DNA of 27,967 bases, taken from contig JAEYMI010000030.1 in assembly GCA_023461275.1 (NCBI GenBank), positions 1 through 27,967 of the forward strand. Direction: 5' to 3'. Below are positions 6,168 to 14,028 of this stretch, piece after piece. Both the position numbers and the translations under genes were made by a program. Within the stretch, counting starts at the first letter, position 1. Every line of letters starts with the position of its first letter. The notes under the pieces were generated by a model. It saw only the letters and a list, made by a program, of their open reading frames with translations, was not told the DNA's origin and searched no databases. This DNA comes from Actinomycetes bacterium (GTDB taxonomy: Bacteria > Actinomycetota > Actinomycetes > Mycobacteriales > Mycobacteriaceae).

Positions 6168-7595
6168 TCAGGCTGAGCCCGGATACGGCGGCAGTGCGGG
6201 CGTGAAAAGCCAGTCCTGCCACAGCTTTCCGAGTGGCTTGTGGTCGGCGAAGTTGGCGGCGAGCGTGATGAAGTCCTCGGTGGATGCCGTCCCGTACCGG
6301 TACTTCTCGGTCCAGCGTCGGATCAGTGCGAAGAAGTTCCCGTCGCCGATCAGCAGCCGAAGTGCATGCAGGGTGATGGCGCCGCGCTTGTAGACCCAGT
6401 CGTCGAACATGTTGCGGGGTCCGGGATCGGCCAGCGGCGTCGACACCGGCGACGATGCCAAGCGGCGGTAGTACTTTCGGGCCAGTTCGTCGGCGCTGGG
6501 ACCACCGGATCGCTGACTCCAGATCCACTCGGCGTAGCACGCGAAACCCTCGTGCAGCCAGATGTCCTTCCACCGCGCGAGAGTGACCGAATTGCCGAAC
6601 CACTGGTGTGCGAGCTCGTGCGCGATCAGCCGTTCTGCGGCGTGTGAGCCGTCGCAGTGATTGGCACCAAAGGTGGAGAAGCTCTGGGCCTCGATCGGGA
6701 TCTCCAGCGAGTCGTCGGTGACGACCACGCTGTACTGCGGAAATGGGTACGGCCCGAACAGTTCTGAGAAGACGTCGATCATGTCGAGCTGTCGGGCGAA
6801 GTCGATGGCGAATGTCTGGCGCAGCCGTGGCGGGATGATCGCCTGAACCGGAAAAGGCTTGTTGCGCAACTGCTTCTGTTCGTACATGCCGATCTGAACC
6901 GACGCCAGGTAAGTGGGCATCGGTTCCACCTGCTCATACACCCAGGTGGTCTGCGCGGCCCCCTTGCGTTTCGAGCGGAGTACTCCGTTGGCCAGTGCGT
7001 AGTACGGGCTGTCGGTGGTGATGGAAATCCGGTACGGCGCTTTGCAACTCGGGTGGTCGTCGCAGGGGAACCACGATGCGGCGCCGTTGGGCTGACTGGC
7101 GCACAACGAGCCGTCGGTGAGCTCTTCCCAGCCGACTTCACCCCATGGTCCGCGGATCGGCCGGGGAGATCCGGAGTAGCGCACCTCGATCGTCATCGCG
7201 CCGCCGGGCGGGATCGGGTCCGACGGTGAGATGGCCAGCTTGCGGTTGCGGTGGCTGTATCGCGTGCGGCGCCCGTTGACACTGACACGGCCGACCCGCA
7301 GATTCGACGACAGGTCGAGAGTGAATCGGCGGAGCTCCACATACGACGTCGCGGTCAGCGTCGCGATGCCCGTGAGCCGGTTGCTGTTGACCTTGTATTC
7401 AAGGTCCAGATCGTAGCGCGAGATGCGAAAACCCAGGTTCCCGTTGTCGGGGAGGTAAGGGTCGATGACATCCGACGGCGCGCCGAGTACTGGCTGGCCC
7501 GATATCGATTTGGCCGACTTGCCCGGCACCGATTCTCCCGTCACGTCGGTCTCATGTGGTCGTTGTTCGCGCAATCGGCCATCCACGGTCCCCAT
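6168..7595 (-). CDS. M1-family zinc metallopeptidase
   Basis: About 475 residues. Counting from the alternative GTG at 7607, HELAH is at 330-334 and the third zinc ligand Glu353 follows in LHEGFACYAEW, the HEXXH-X18-E spacing of M1 aminopeptidases. The likely catalytic Tyr406 lies in DDWVYKRGAI. The substrate-binding GAMEN strip is replaced by IEAQSF (about 305-310), keeping one Glu, as in the E(T/A)Q subgroup of actinobacterial M1 proteins. The protein is shorter than full aminopeptidase N (about 850) because the C-terminal helical domain is absent. No signal peptide is seen, so it is probably cytoplasmic. ATG 7595 is preferred because TAGTGT (7604-7609) stands 8 nt upstream; GTG 7607 would add four residues. 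The stop is 10 nt before the flippase start. Confidence 0.88.
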   Translation of the reverse strand: MGTVDGRLREQRPHETDVTGESVPGKSAKSISGQPVLGAPSDVIDPYLPDNGNLGFRISRYDLDLEYKVNSNRLTGIATLTATSYVELRRFTLDLSSNLRVGRVSVNGRRTRYSHRNRKLAISPSDPIPPGGAMTIEVRYSGSPRPIRGPWGEVGWEELTDGSLCASQPNGAASWFPCDDHPSCKAPYRISITTDSPYYALANGVLRSKRKGAAQTTWVYEQVEPMPTYLASVQIGMYEQKQLRNKPFPVQAIIPPRLRQTFAIDFARQLDMIDVFSELFGPYPFPQYSVVVTDDSLEIPIEAQSFSTFGANHCDGSHAAERLIAHELAHQWFGNSVTLARWKDIWLHEGFACYAEWIWSQRSGGPSADELARKYYRRLASSPVSTPLADPGPRNMFDDWVYKRGAITLHALRLLIGDGNFFALIRRWTEKYRYGTASTEDFITLAANFADHKPLGKLWQDWLFTPALPPYPGSA

Positions 7596-7687
7596 CGTCG
7601 CGGACACTAACGTTACCCGCCGTGCTCGACAGTTGGGTTGTTGACTGCCGTGGCGAATCAGGCGCGGGGAGGGTTGGGTATGGAATA

Positions 7688-7711
7688 ATCGGACCGTAGT
7701 CCGGTTATGCT
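7688..7711 (+). promoter_or_regulatory. Promoter of the DoxX gene with overlapping inverted repeat
   Basis: CGGAC (7690-7694) and GTCCG (7699-7703) are perfect inverted repeats around CGTA, extendable to eight bases per arm with one mismatch. Directly downstream is TATGCT (7706-7711), a good -10 hexamer, giving a leader of about 40 nt to the ATG at 7757. An operator between -35 and -10 would fit repression. No strong -35 is seen. Confidence 0.5.
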
Positions 7712-7756
7712 CGTCGTTGTTGAACGTATCGACTTCATGTTCTCGGGAAGGGACCC

Positions 7757-8176
7757 ATGTTCGGAATTCGAAGCGTCGCGTTGTTCGTCGCGCGACTGAT
7801 CCTCGGCTACATCTTCATCATGCACGGCTGGCAGAAGCTGCACACCAACGGAATCAGCAACGTCGAGAAGGGTTTCAGCCAGATGGGGATTCCGTCTCCC
7901 GGTCTTGCGGCGCAGTACGCGACCTGGGTGGAGTTCGTCGGCGGCATCCTGCTGATCCTCGGCCTGTTCCTGCCGCTGGTGTCGATTCTGCTGATCCTGG
8001 ACATGATCGGCGCGATCATTTACGCGCACTGGGATGCCGGCTTCTGGGCGTCGAATGGCGGCTACGAGTTCCCGCTCGCGCTCATCGCGGGCCTGTTGGC
8101 GGTCGGGCTGGCGCAGGCCGGTGGTGCCGCTGCCGACCACTACATTTTCCGACGGCGAGGTTCTGCTGTCGCCTGA
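7757..8176 (+). CDS. DoxX-family membrane protein
   Basis: A 139-residue protein with four membrane segments. It opens LFVARLILGYIFIMHGWQKL, with the R-LxxGxxFxxHGxxKL signature of DoxX, followed by YATWVEFVGGILLILGLFLP and a C-terminal pair of helices; the Glu in the second block is conserved in the family. DoxX proteins are small inner-membrane proteins; in mycobacteria one works with a sulfurtransferase and superoxide dismutase in oxidative defence, but no such partner is adjacent here. The start ATG 7757 has a strong GGGAAGGGA Shine-Dalgarno. It is a single-gene unit, divergent from the M1 peptidase and followed by two hairpin elements. Confidence 0.88.
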   Translation: MFGIRSVALFVARLILGYIFIMHGWQKLHTNGISNVEKGFSQMGIPSPGLAAQYATWVEFVGGILLILGLFLPLVSILLILDMIGAIIYAHWDAGFWASNGGYEFPLALIAGLLAVGLAQAGGAAADHYIFRRRGSAVA

Positions 8177-8228
8177 CGCAGCGCCCTCGCTTGGCGAATT
8201 GTTGATCGCGAGGCCAAGATTCGCGGTA

Positions 8229-8297
8229 GGAAAAGCGCCCGAGGGTGGGTGGCCATTGACGTAGTGGTCATGGCGTCCCGCTCTCGGGCGCTTTTCC
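8229..8297. repeat. 69-nt hairpin element, copy A (probable bidirectional terminator)
   Basis: Arms GGAAAAGCGCCCGAG (8229-8243) and CTCGGGCGCTTTTCC (8283-8297) are perfect 15-bp complements around a 39-nt loop. The loop carries TTGACGTAGTGGTCA at 8256-8270, itself with TGAC/GTCA ends. Length and core offset are identical in four other copies. Location between convergent doxX and the NRPS, plus the CTTTTCC end, fits a terminator on both strands. Confidence 0.85.
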
Positions 8298-8322
8298 GTT
8301 CTCGACGTCGGGATTCGCTATG

Positions 8323-8391
8323 GGAAATGCGCCCCATGGTGGGTTGTCGTTGACGTAGTGGTCACGGCGTCCCGCTCTCGGGCGCATTTCC
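8323..8391. repeat. 69-nt hairpin element, copy B
   Basis: Arms GGAAATGCGCCC (8323-8334) and GGGCGCATTTCC (8380-8391) pair perfectly; the core TTGACGTAGTGGTCA is at 8350-8364. Compared with copy A, the sixth arm base changed A to T and its partner changed T to A, so pairing is kept. Copies A and B are 94 nt apart start to start, the same period as the array at 27690. Confidence 0.85.
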
Positions 8392-8447
8392 TGCCCGGGT
8401 GTCAGGTGTCCCGGGTGTCGGGTGTTCGACGATGCGTCACCGGCCCG

Positions 8448-11400
8448 TCAGCGATTCCAGGGCGCGATCGGGTTGCCCTGCCAGCGGGTGTGGGCCGGGA
8501 CCACATCGCCACGCATCACCAGCGACGCCGGCCCCACCGTGGCCGACTCACCCAGCCCGGACGCGGGCAGCGCCACGCAGTGCGGGCCCAGTGTGGCGCC
8601 GGGACCCAGTACGACGCGATCCATTGCCATCACGCGATCGTGGAAGAGGTGGGTCTGCACCACGCAGCCGCGTTGCACCGTCGAGCCGTCGCCGAGTTCG
8701 ACGAGGTCGGCCTCGGGAAGCCAATACGTCTCGCACCACACGCCCTTGCCGATGTGCGCGCCCAGCAGGCGTAGCCACAGGTTGAGGATCGGTGTGCCGG
8801 TGGCGGCATTGGCAAACCACGGCGCGGCAACGGTTTCCACGAACGCATCCGAGAGCTCGTTGCGCCACACGAACGAACTCCACAGCGGATGCTCCGACAC
8901 CGGTATACGGCCCACCACAATCCATTTCGCGGCGGCTGCGATGGCACACGCACACGCACCGGCCACCAGCAGCAAAAAGCCCGAGAGCAGCGCCGCCAAC
9001 CACGCATGGGTGTGGAAGGCCAGATACTGCAGGCCGAGCAGCACGAACACACCCAGCCCGAACGAGACGATCACCGGCACGATCCGCAGGGTCTCGATCG
9101 CCGAGCGTGCCACCTTGAGCTTGAGCGGCGGATCGAAGGTGCGTGAGGTGTCGGCGGTGGCTGCGGTTCGACGCAACCGAACCGGCGGACTGCCCAGCCA
9201 ACTCGACCCGGATTTCGCGCGTTCCGGCGTCGCCGAGAGCACCGCGACCAGACTGTTCTTCGGCACCTTGCGGCCCGGACCGGTCATGCCGGAGTTGCCC
9301 AGAAACGAGCGCTTGCCGATCTTCGCCTCGTCGATGTGCAGCCATCCGCCGCCGAGTTCGTAGGAGGCGACCATCGTGTCGTCGGCGAGGAACGCGCCGT
9401 CGGCGATGGTGGTGAACTTCGGCAGCACCAGCGCGGTGGAGATCTCGGTACCGGTGCCGACCGACGCGCCGAGCATCCGGAACCAGATCGGCGTCAACAG
9501 GCTCGCATACAACGGGAACAGGTAAGTGCGGGCCGCATCCATCAGCCGCTCGGTCATCCACACCTGCCACCCCACGCGTGACCGCACCGGGTGGTAGCCC
9601 TTGGTGAGCCGAATCGACATGAGCCGCACCAGGATCAGTGTGATGACCGCGAACACCGCCAGGCTGGTGATGGTGGCCACCGGAAGCAGGACCAACGCGC
9701 GTAGTGCGACACCGCGCAACCGGTCGGCGTGCAGTGCCCACGATCCGATCACGGCGAGCCCGGCGGCGAGCGACAGCAGCGGAATCCCGGCCAGCACCAG
9801 CGACGACAGCCCGTAGATGGGCACCCACCACGACCGCCGCGGCGGCCGATGAGCCGGCCACGGATGCTCGGCCTTGCCGATCTTGACCGCGGGCGAACCG
9901 GCCCACTGCTGGCGCGCCTTCACCTTGCCGATCACCGCAGAACCCGGGTCGACGACGGCCTCCCGGCCGATCACCGCGCCCGGCAGGATCGTCGAGCGCG
10001 CCCCGATGGTGGCGCCGGGCTTGATCGAGATCTCACCGATGTGCACCACGTCGCCGTCGATCCACCAGCCGGCGATGTCCACCTCGGGTTCCACCGACGC
10101 GCCCTCGCCGATCTCCAGCAGGCCGGTGACCGGTGGGATGGTGTGCAGGTCGACGCCACGCCCCACCGACGCGCCGAGCGCCCGGGCGAGGTAGATCATC
10201 CACGGCGCACCGGACAGATTCGACGCCCCGCTCGCCTCGAGCAGCCGTTCGGCCACCCACAGCCGCACGTGCACACTGCCGCCGCGCGGGTAGTCGCCCG
10301 GGCCGACGCCGGCGAGCAGTGCGCGGGAACCGGCCGCGGCCAACACCATTCGGCCGGGCGGGGTGATGAACACGATGAATGCCACGAGCAGGACCCACCA
10401 GTTGATGGGCACCAGCCACGGCACGGTGCGGTCGATGCCGTCGGCGACGGCGGAGGCGACGTTGTTGATCACGCCCAACCACGTCGCCCACTGCAGCCCG
10501 GTCAGGGTGGTGAGTGGCACCGTCAGGGCCAGCTGCGCGATGCCGGTGGAGCGTGGCGTCGGACGAATGTGACGTTCGACGACCGCGACGGCCGGGGTGC
10601 GTTCGTCGAGCATCTGCGCCAGCGAGCCCAGACGCGGGTGGTCGTAGAGGTCGGCGACGGTGATCTCCGGAAAACGTTCGCGCAGTGCGGTGACGAGCTG
10701 TGCGGCTGCCAGCGATCCACCGCCCTCGGCGAAGAAGTCGGTGTCGGCGCTGGTGACCGCGACCCCGAGGACGTCGGTCCAGCGGCCGGCCAGCCATGCC
10801 TCGGTGCCCTCGAGGTCGGATTCGGCGTCGTCGGCGGCACCGGGCAGCGGCCACGGCAACGCATTGCGGTCCACCTTTCCCGATGTGCGCGTTGGCAATT
10901 CATCGACCAGGGCCAACCGCGGCACCATCGGTGCCGGCAGTTGTTCGACGAGCTTCGCATGCGCCGCGGCGACGTCGAAGTCCGGGTCGGTGGACACCAG
11001 ATAGCCGACCAGCACGCTGTTGCCCGCGGCGGTCTTGCGGACCGCGGCCGCGGCGCCGCCGACACCTGGAAGGTGTTGCAGCGCATTGTCGATCTCGCCG
11101 AGCTCGATCCGCCGGCCGCCGACCTTCACCTGGTCGTCGGCGCGGCCGACGAAGACCAGACCTTCCTCGTCGAGGCGCACCAGGTCGCCGCTGCGATAGG
11201 CGCGTTCCCATCCCAATGTGGGCATCGGAGCGTACTTTTCGGCGTCCTTGGCAGGATCGAGGTAACGGGCCAGGCCGACGCCGCCGATCACCAACTCGCC
11301 GGTCTCGCCCACCGCGACGGGCTGACCATCGCCGTCGACGACGGCGAGATCCCAACCGGCCAACGGCAATCCGATCCGCACCGGCTGGGAACCGTCCAGC

Positions 11401-12332
11401 GGTGCGGCACACGCCACCACCGTTGCCTCGGTGGGGCCGTAGGTATTCCACACCTCGCGGCCTTCGACGGCGAGCCGCTCACCGAGCTCCGGTGGGCATG
11501 CCTCACCACCGAAGATCAACAGCCGCACCGCTTCCAGCGCCTCCGGCGGCCACAGTGAGGCCAGCGTCGGGACGGTGGAGACGACGGTGATGTCGCGTTG
11601 TACCAGCCACGGTCCGAGATCCATGCCGCTGCGGACCAGCGATCGCGGCGCCGGCACCAGGCAGCCGCCGTGTCGCCAGGCCAGCCACATCTCCTCGCAC
11701 GAGGCGTCGAAGGCCACCGACAATCCGGCGAGCACGCGGTCGCCCGGGCCGATCGGGGCGTCGGTGAGGAACATGGTGGCCTCGGCGTCGACGAACGCTG
11801 CCGCGTTGCGGTGGGTGACCGCGACGCCCTTCGGGGTGCCGGTGGAGCCGGAGGTGAAGATGATCCAGGCGTCGTCGGAGGGCGTCGGGCCGGGTTCGTC
11901 GTCGGATTCGGCGCCATCGGCGGGTTCATCGGTGGTGGCCACGCCGCCGGCCAGATGCAGGCCGTCGGCGTCCAGGATGCCCGCGACCGCGGCCTCGGAG
12001 AACACCAGTTCGGCGCGCTCCTCGGGATCGTCGGCGTCGACGGGAACGTAGGCGGCTCCGGCGTACAGCGTCGACAGGATGGAGATGTAGAGGTCGCGCG
12101 AGCCCGATGGCATCCGGATTCCGACGCGCGATCCCGGCCCGATGCCCTGCAGGCGCAGCCAGGCGGCGCCGCGGCGCACCACCGCGACCAGTTCGGCATA
12201 GGTCAGGACCAGGTCACCGTCGTCGATGGCCGGTGCGTCGGGATGCGCGGCGGTTGTCGCGTCGAGGATGTCGCACAGCGTGCGCGGCGCGCTGGCCTGC
12301 GCCGACAGTAGATACTGCGGGGGGATTGACAC
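8448..12332 (-). CDS. Pls/PosA-family non-ribosomal peptide synthetase
   Basis: A 1294-residue membrane-bound single-module synthetase. Adenylation domain about 20-495: A3 FTSGSTGTPKGV (159-170), A4 FDASCEEMW with Asp209, A5 WNTYGPTEAT (295-304), A8 GRADDQVKVGGRRIELGEID, A10 Lys486 in TSGKVDRNALPW. Carrier domain 505-580 with phosphopantetheine Ser540 in FFAEGGGSL. Then about six membrane helices (near 608-660, 838-905 and 1083-1140) alternating with three left-handed beta-helix/hexapeptide-type domains (about 718-815, 952-1025, 1188-1275). This is the layout of epsilon-poly-lysine synthetase (Pls, about 1319 residues), where the tandem C domains join amino acids without a thioesterase. The substrate is not readable by eye. 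GTG 12332 has GAGGA 10 nt upstream. It forms an operon alone; the divergent hydrolase might act on its product (inference). Confidence 0.9.
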   Translation of the reverse strand: MSIPPQYLLSAQASAPRTLCDILDATTAAHPDAPAIDDGDLVLTYAELVAVVRRGAAWLRLQGIGPGSRVGIRMPSGSRDLYISILSTLYAGAAYVPVDADDPEERAELVFSEAAVAGILDADGLHLAGGVATTDEPADGAESDDEPGPTPSDDAWIIFTSGSTGTPKGVAVTHRNAAAFVDAEATMFLTDAPIGPGDRVLAGLSVAFDASCEEMWLAWRHGGCLVPAPRSLVRSGMDLGPWLVQRDITVVSTVPTLASLWPPEALEAVRLLIFGGEACPPELGERLAVEGREVWNTYGPTEATVVACAAPLDGSQPVRIGLPLAGWDLAVVDGDGQPVAVGETGELVIGGVGLARYLDPAKDAEKYAPMPTLGWERAYRSGDLVRLDEEGLVFVGRADDQVKVGGRRIELGEIDNALQHLPGVGGAAAAVRKTAAGNSVLVGYLVSTDPDFDVAAAHAKLVEQLPAPMVPRLALVDELPTRTSGKVDRNALPWPLPGAADDAESDLEGTEAWLAGRWTDVLGVAVTSADTDFFAEGGGSLAAAQLVTALRERFPEITVADLYDHPRLGSLAQMLDERTPAVAVVERHIRPTPRSTGIAQLALTVPLTTLTGLQWATWLGVINNVASAVADGIDRTVPWLVPINWWVLLVAFIVFITPPGRMVLAAAGSRALLAGVGPGDYPRGGSVHVRLWVAERLLEASGASNLSGAPWMIYLARALGASVGRGVDLHTIPPVTGLLEIGEGASVEPEVDIAGWWIDGDVVHIGEISIKPGATIGARSTILPGAVIGREAVVDPGSAVIGKVKARQQWAGSPAVKIGKAEHPWPAHRPPRRSWWVPIYGLSSLVLAGIPLLSLAAGLAVIGSWALHADRLRGVALRALVLLPVATITSLAVFAVITLILVRLMSIRLTKGYHPVRSRVGWQVWMTERLMDAARTYLFPLYASLLTPIWFRMLGASVGTGTEISTALVLPKFTTIADGAFLADDTMVASYELGGGWLHIDEAKIGKRSFLGNSGMTGPGRKVPKNSLVAVLSATPERAKSGSSWLGSPPVRLRRTAATADTSRTFDPPLKLKVARSAIETLRIVPVIVSFGLGVFVLLGLQYLAFHTHAWLAALLSGFLLLVAGACACAIAAAAKWIVVGRIPVSEHPLWSSFVWRNELSDAFVETVAAPWFANAATGTPILNLWLRLLGAHIGKGVWCETYWLPEADLVELGDGSTVQRGCVVQTHLFHDRVMAMDRVVLGPGATLGPHCVALPASGLGESATVGPASLVMRGDVVPAHTRWQGNPIAPWNR

Positions 12333-12381
12333 GTGGTCAGCGTCCTCGTTTCAGGTGGGCTTGGGAGGGTCCGAACAGGGG

Positions 12382-12400
12382 AATATAGCTCATCGATGAG
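12382..12400 (-). promoter_or_regulatory. NRPS promoter with perfect 12-bp palindrome
   Basis: On the minus strand TATATT (12382-12387) is a strong -10 hexamer about 50 nt before GTG 12332. One base upstream is CTCATCGATGAG (12389-12400), a perfect 12-bp palindrome lying where a repressor would block polymerase between -35 and -10. The bound regulator is unknown; none is adjacent. Confidence 0.6.
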
Positions 12401-12632
12401 ACAACAAAGTGGGGCTCAAGTGAACAGCGCAACCGCTCGGCGTGGCGTACATCTCGCTGATCGGGAGGGGTGAGCTTTCGCGCGAAAGCGCGTCGAACGC
12501 ACTGCCGGGTGGCGCATGCCGGTGTAGTTTCGGGTTTAACGGCCACCGCGACGTTTGCGCAGTGTCCTGCTGGCTGTGTACTGACATATCCGACAGCGAC
12601 GTCCTAAGCGCGAGGAGTGAGGAGGGACGGGC
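12401..12632. other. Rest of the divergent NRPS/hydrolase intergenic region, with 16-bp palindrome
   Basis: The gap between GTG 12332 and ATG 12633 is 300 nt. Apart from the NRPS promoter it holds GCTTTCGCGCGAAAGC at 12474-12489, a perfect 16-bp palindrome, and the hydrolase Shine-Dalgarno GGAGGGA (12621-12627). No convincing small gene is seen; the open frames crossing it are antisense or weakly coded. The palindrome could be an operator of the plus-strand operon. Confidence 0.5.
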
Positions 12633-13607
12633 ATGCCAATTGTGCACCACCGAAAGCCCAGTCTCGCGTCGTATCCGATCTGGCTTGGCGCGCGACTCGT
12701 GCTCAAACCGACATTGTCGCTGTGGCCGCTGAACCGTCCGGGTCTGGCCGGGCTGTTCCTGGTCGACCGACTGTTCGGCGCCGCCCCCAAGCCCAAGAGC
12801 GTTGTGCGTGAGCGACTGACCCTGGCCGACCGCCCCGTCGAATTGGTGATGCCGTCGGGTCCGTCGCGTCGCGATTCCGACACCGCCATCCTGTACCTGC
12901 ACGGTGGTGCGTTCGTGGTGTGCGGTCTGGGTACCCACCGCTCGATCGCGGCGCGCCTGTCCCGGGCGTGCGAGTTGCCGCTGTTCTCGCTGGAATACCG
13001 TCAGCTGCCCGCAGCCGGGGTGGGAACCTCGGCCGCCGACGCCATCGCCGCCTACCGCGAGTTGCTCACCGAGCGTGGCTACAAGCGGATCATCGTCGCC
13101 GGAGACTCCGCGGGCGGATTCCTGGCCGCGAAGGTGGTGGAACTGGCCGCCGAGATGGGCCTGCCGCGTCCGTCGGCGCTGATCGGCTTCTCACCGCTGC
13201 TCGACCTCGACCTGGGAACCCATCCGGACCGCAGCAGCAAGTCCGACGCCTACATTCCGCAGGCCAAGATGGCCAAGCTGGCACCGAAGTTCTTCTGGGG
13301 ACCGATCCCGCTGCAAGGTGCCCGGCGGATCTCCGACGTCCCCGCCGAGGTGTTCCCGCCGACCATCATGATCGTCGCCGAAGGTGAGATGCTCGAGCCC
13401 GACGTCATCGAACTCATCGAGAAACTCGACGACGCGGGCGTGGATGCGGTCGCGCACAGCTTCGCCTGGCAGATCCACGCCTTCCCGATGATGTCGAACA
13501 AGCATCCGGAAACCCTCGAGGCCATCGAACTGACCTCGGCGTTCACCGCGCAGACCGTCCGCGACGCGAAAGCCTCCGACGCCCGTGACGGGCAGCGTGC
13601 CGGCTGA
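12633..13607 (+). CDS. Alpha/beta hydrolase, hormone-sensitive-lipase family carboxylesterase
   Basis: A 324-residue esterase. The oxyanion motif HGGAF is at 90-94, nucleophile Ser159 in GDSAGG (157-162), and catalytic His282 in WQIHAFP; the acid is probably Asp257 or Glu252 in AEGEMLEPD, somewhat unlike the usual D-P-L-x-D. These motifs in this order define the HSL (family IV) lipases, as in mycobacterial Lip proteins. The N-terminal 60 residues (ARLVLKPTLSLWPLN) form the cap. It should hydrolyse short acyl esters; natural substrate unknown. ATG 12633 follows a strong GGAGGGA Shine-Dalgarno by 5 nt. It leads a co-directional run with the DUF202 gene (overlap 23 nt), an acyl-CoA dehydrogenase and a small membrane protein. 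Confidence 0.9.
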   Translation: MPIVHHRKPSLASYPIWLGARLVLKPTLSLWPLNRPGLAGLFLVDRLFGAAPKPKSVVRERLTLADRPVELVMPSGPSRRDSDTAILYLHGGAFVVCGLGTHRSIAARLSRACELPLFSLEYRQLPAAGVGTSAADAIAAYRELLTERGYKRIIVAGDSAGGFLAAKVVELAAEMGLPRPSALIGFSPLLDLDLGTHPDRSSKSDAYIPQAKMAKLAPKFFWGPIPLQGARRISDVPAEVFPPTIMIVAEGEMLEPDVIELIEKLDDAGVDAVAHSFAWQIHAFPMMSNKHPETLEAIELTSAFTAQTVRDAKASDARDGQRAG

Positions 13608-13983
13608 TTCACCGGCCCAACCACCGGCTCAAACACCTCGGTCGACGCATGTGCCGGGTGGTGTCGACGCCCGATTCACCCTCGCCGCCGAACGCACGGT
13701 CCTCGCGTGGATGCGCACGGCGCTCGGATTCCTCGCCGGCGGTGTCGCGGTGGTGTTCATCGCCCCCGGAACCGAGCATGCGACGTTCGAGGCGATCGCC
13801 GGACTGGTGATGGTCGCCTGCGGCTGCGCCATCGCGCTGACCGGCGCATATCGCTGGCGCCGCACCACCGAGGTGCTGCGCAGCGGCGGTGAGATGCCGG
13901 GGCCATCGTCGGTGTTCGTTGTGGTCGGTGCCATAGTGGTGGCAGCGGTCCTGCTCTGCGTCATCATCGTGATCTCGCTGTAA
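13585..13983 (+). CDS. DUF202 (YidH-like) membrane protein
   Basis: A 132-residue protein with three membrane segments (about 41-60, 67-87 and 108-131). The block RFTLAAERTVLAWMRTALGF before the first helix is the DUF202 signature (FxLAxERTxLAWxRTxL). The proline-rich N-terminus (residues 1-27) is probably disordered. Function is not established; family members are small inner-membrane proteins. GTG 13585 overlaps the hydrolase end by 23 nt; GTG 13597 is an equally possible start, four codons later. The position suggests translation coupling with the hydrolase. Confidence 0.82.
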   Translation: MTGSVPADSPAQPPAQTPRSTHVPGGVDARFTLAAERTVLAWMRTALGFLAGGVAVVFIAPGTEHATFEAIAGLVMVACGCAIALTGAYRWRRTTEVLRSGGEMPGPSSVFVVVGAIVVAAVLLCVIIVISL

Positions 13984-14028
13984 AGCGCGGGTTTGCTCCC
14001 TAGAGCTCGAGTTTTCGGAGGTCAGCCC

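Noticed and set aside
9729..11558. 609-residue plus-strand open frame antisense to the NRPS
   Set aside because: It is Arg/Gly/His-rich and low in hydrophobic residues with no motif. The minus strand carries complete NRPS motifs; this is a GC-driven shadow frame.
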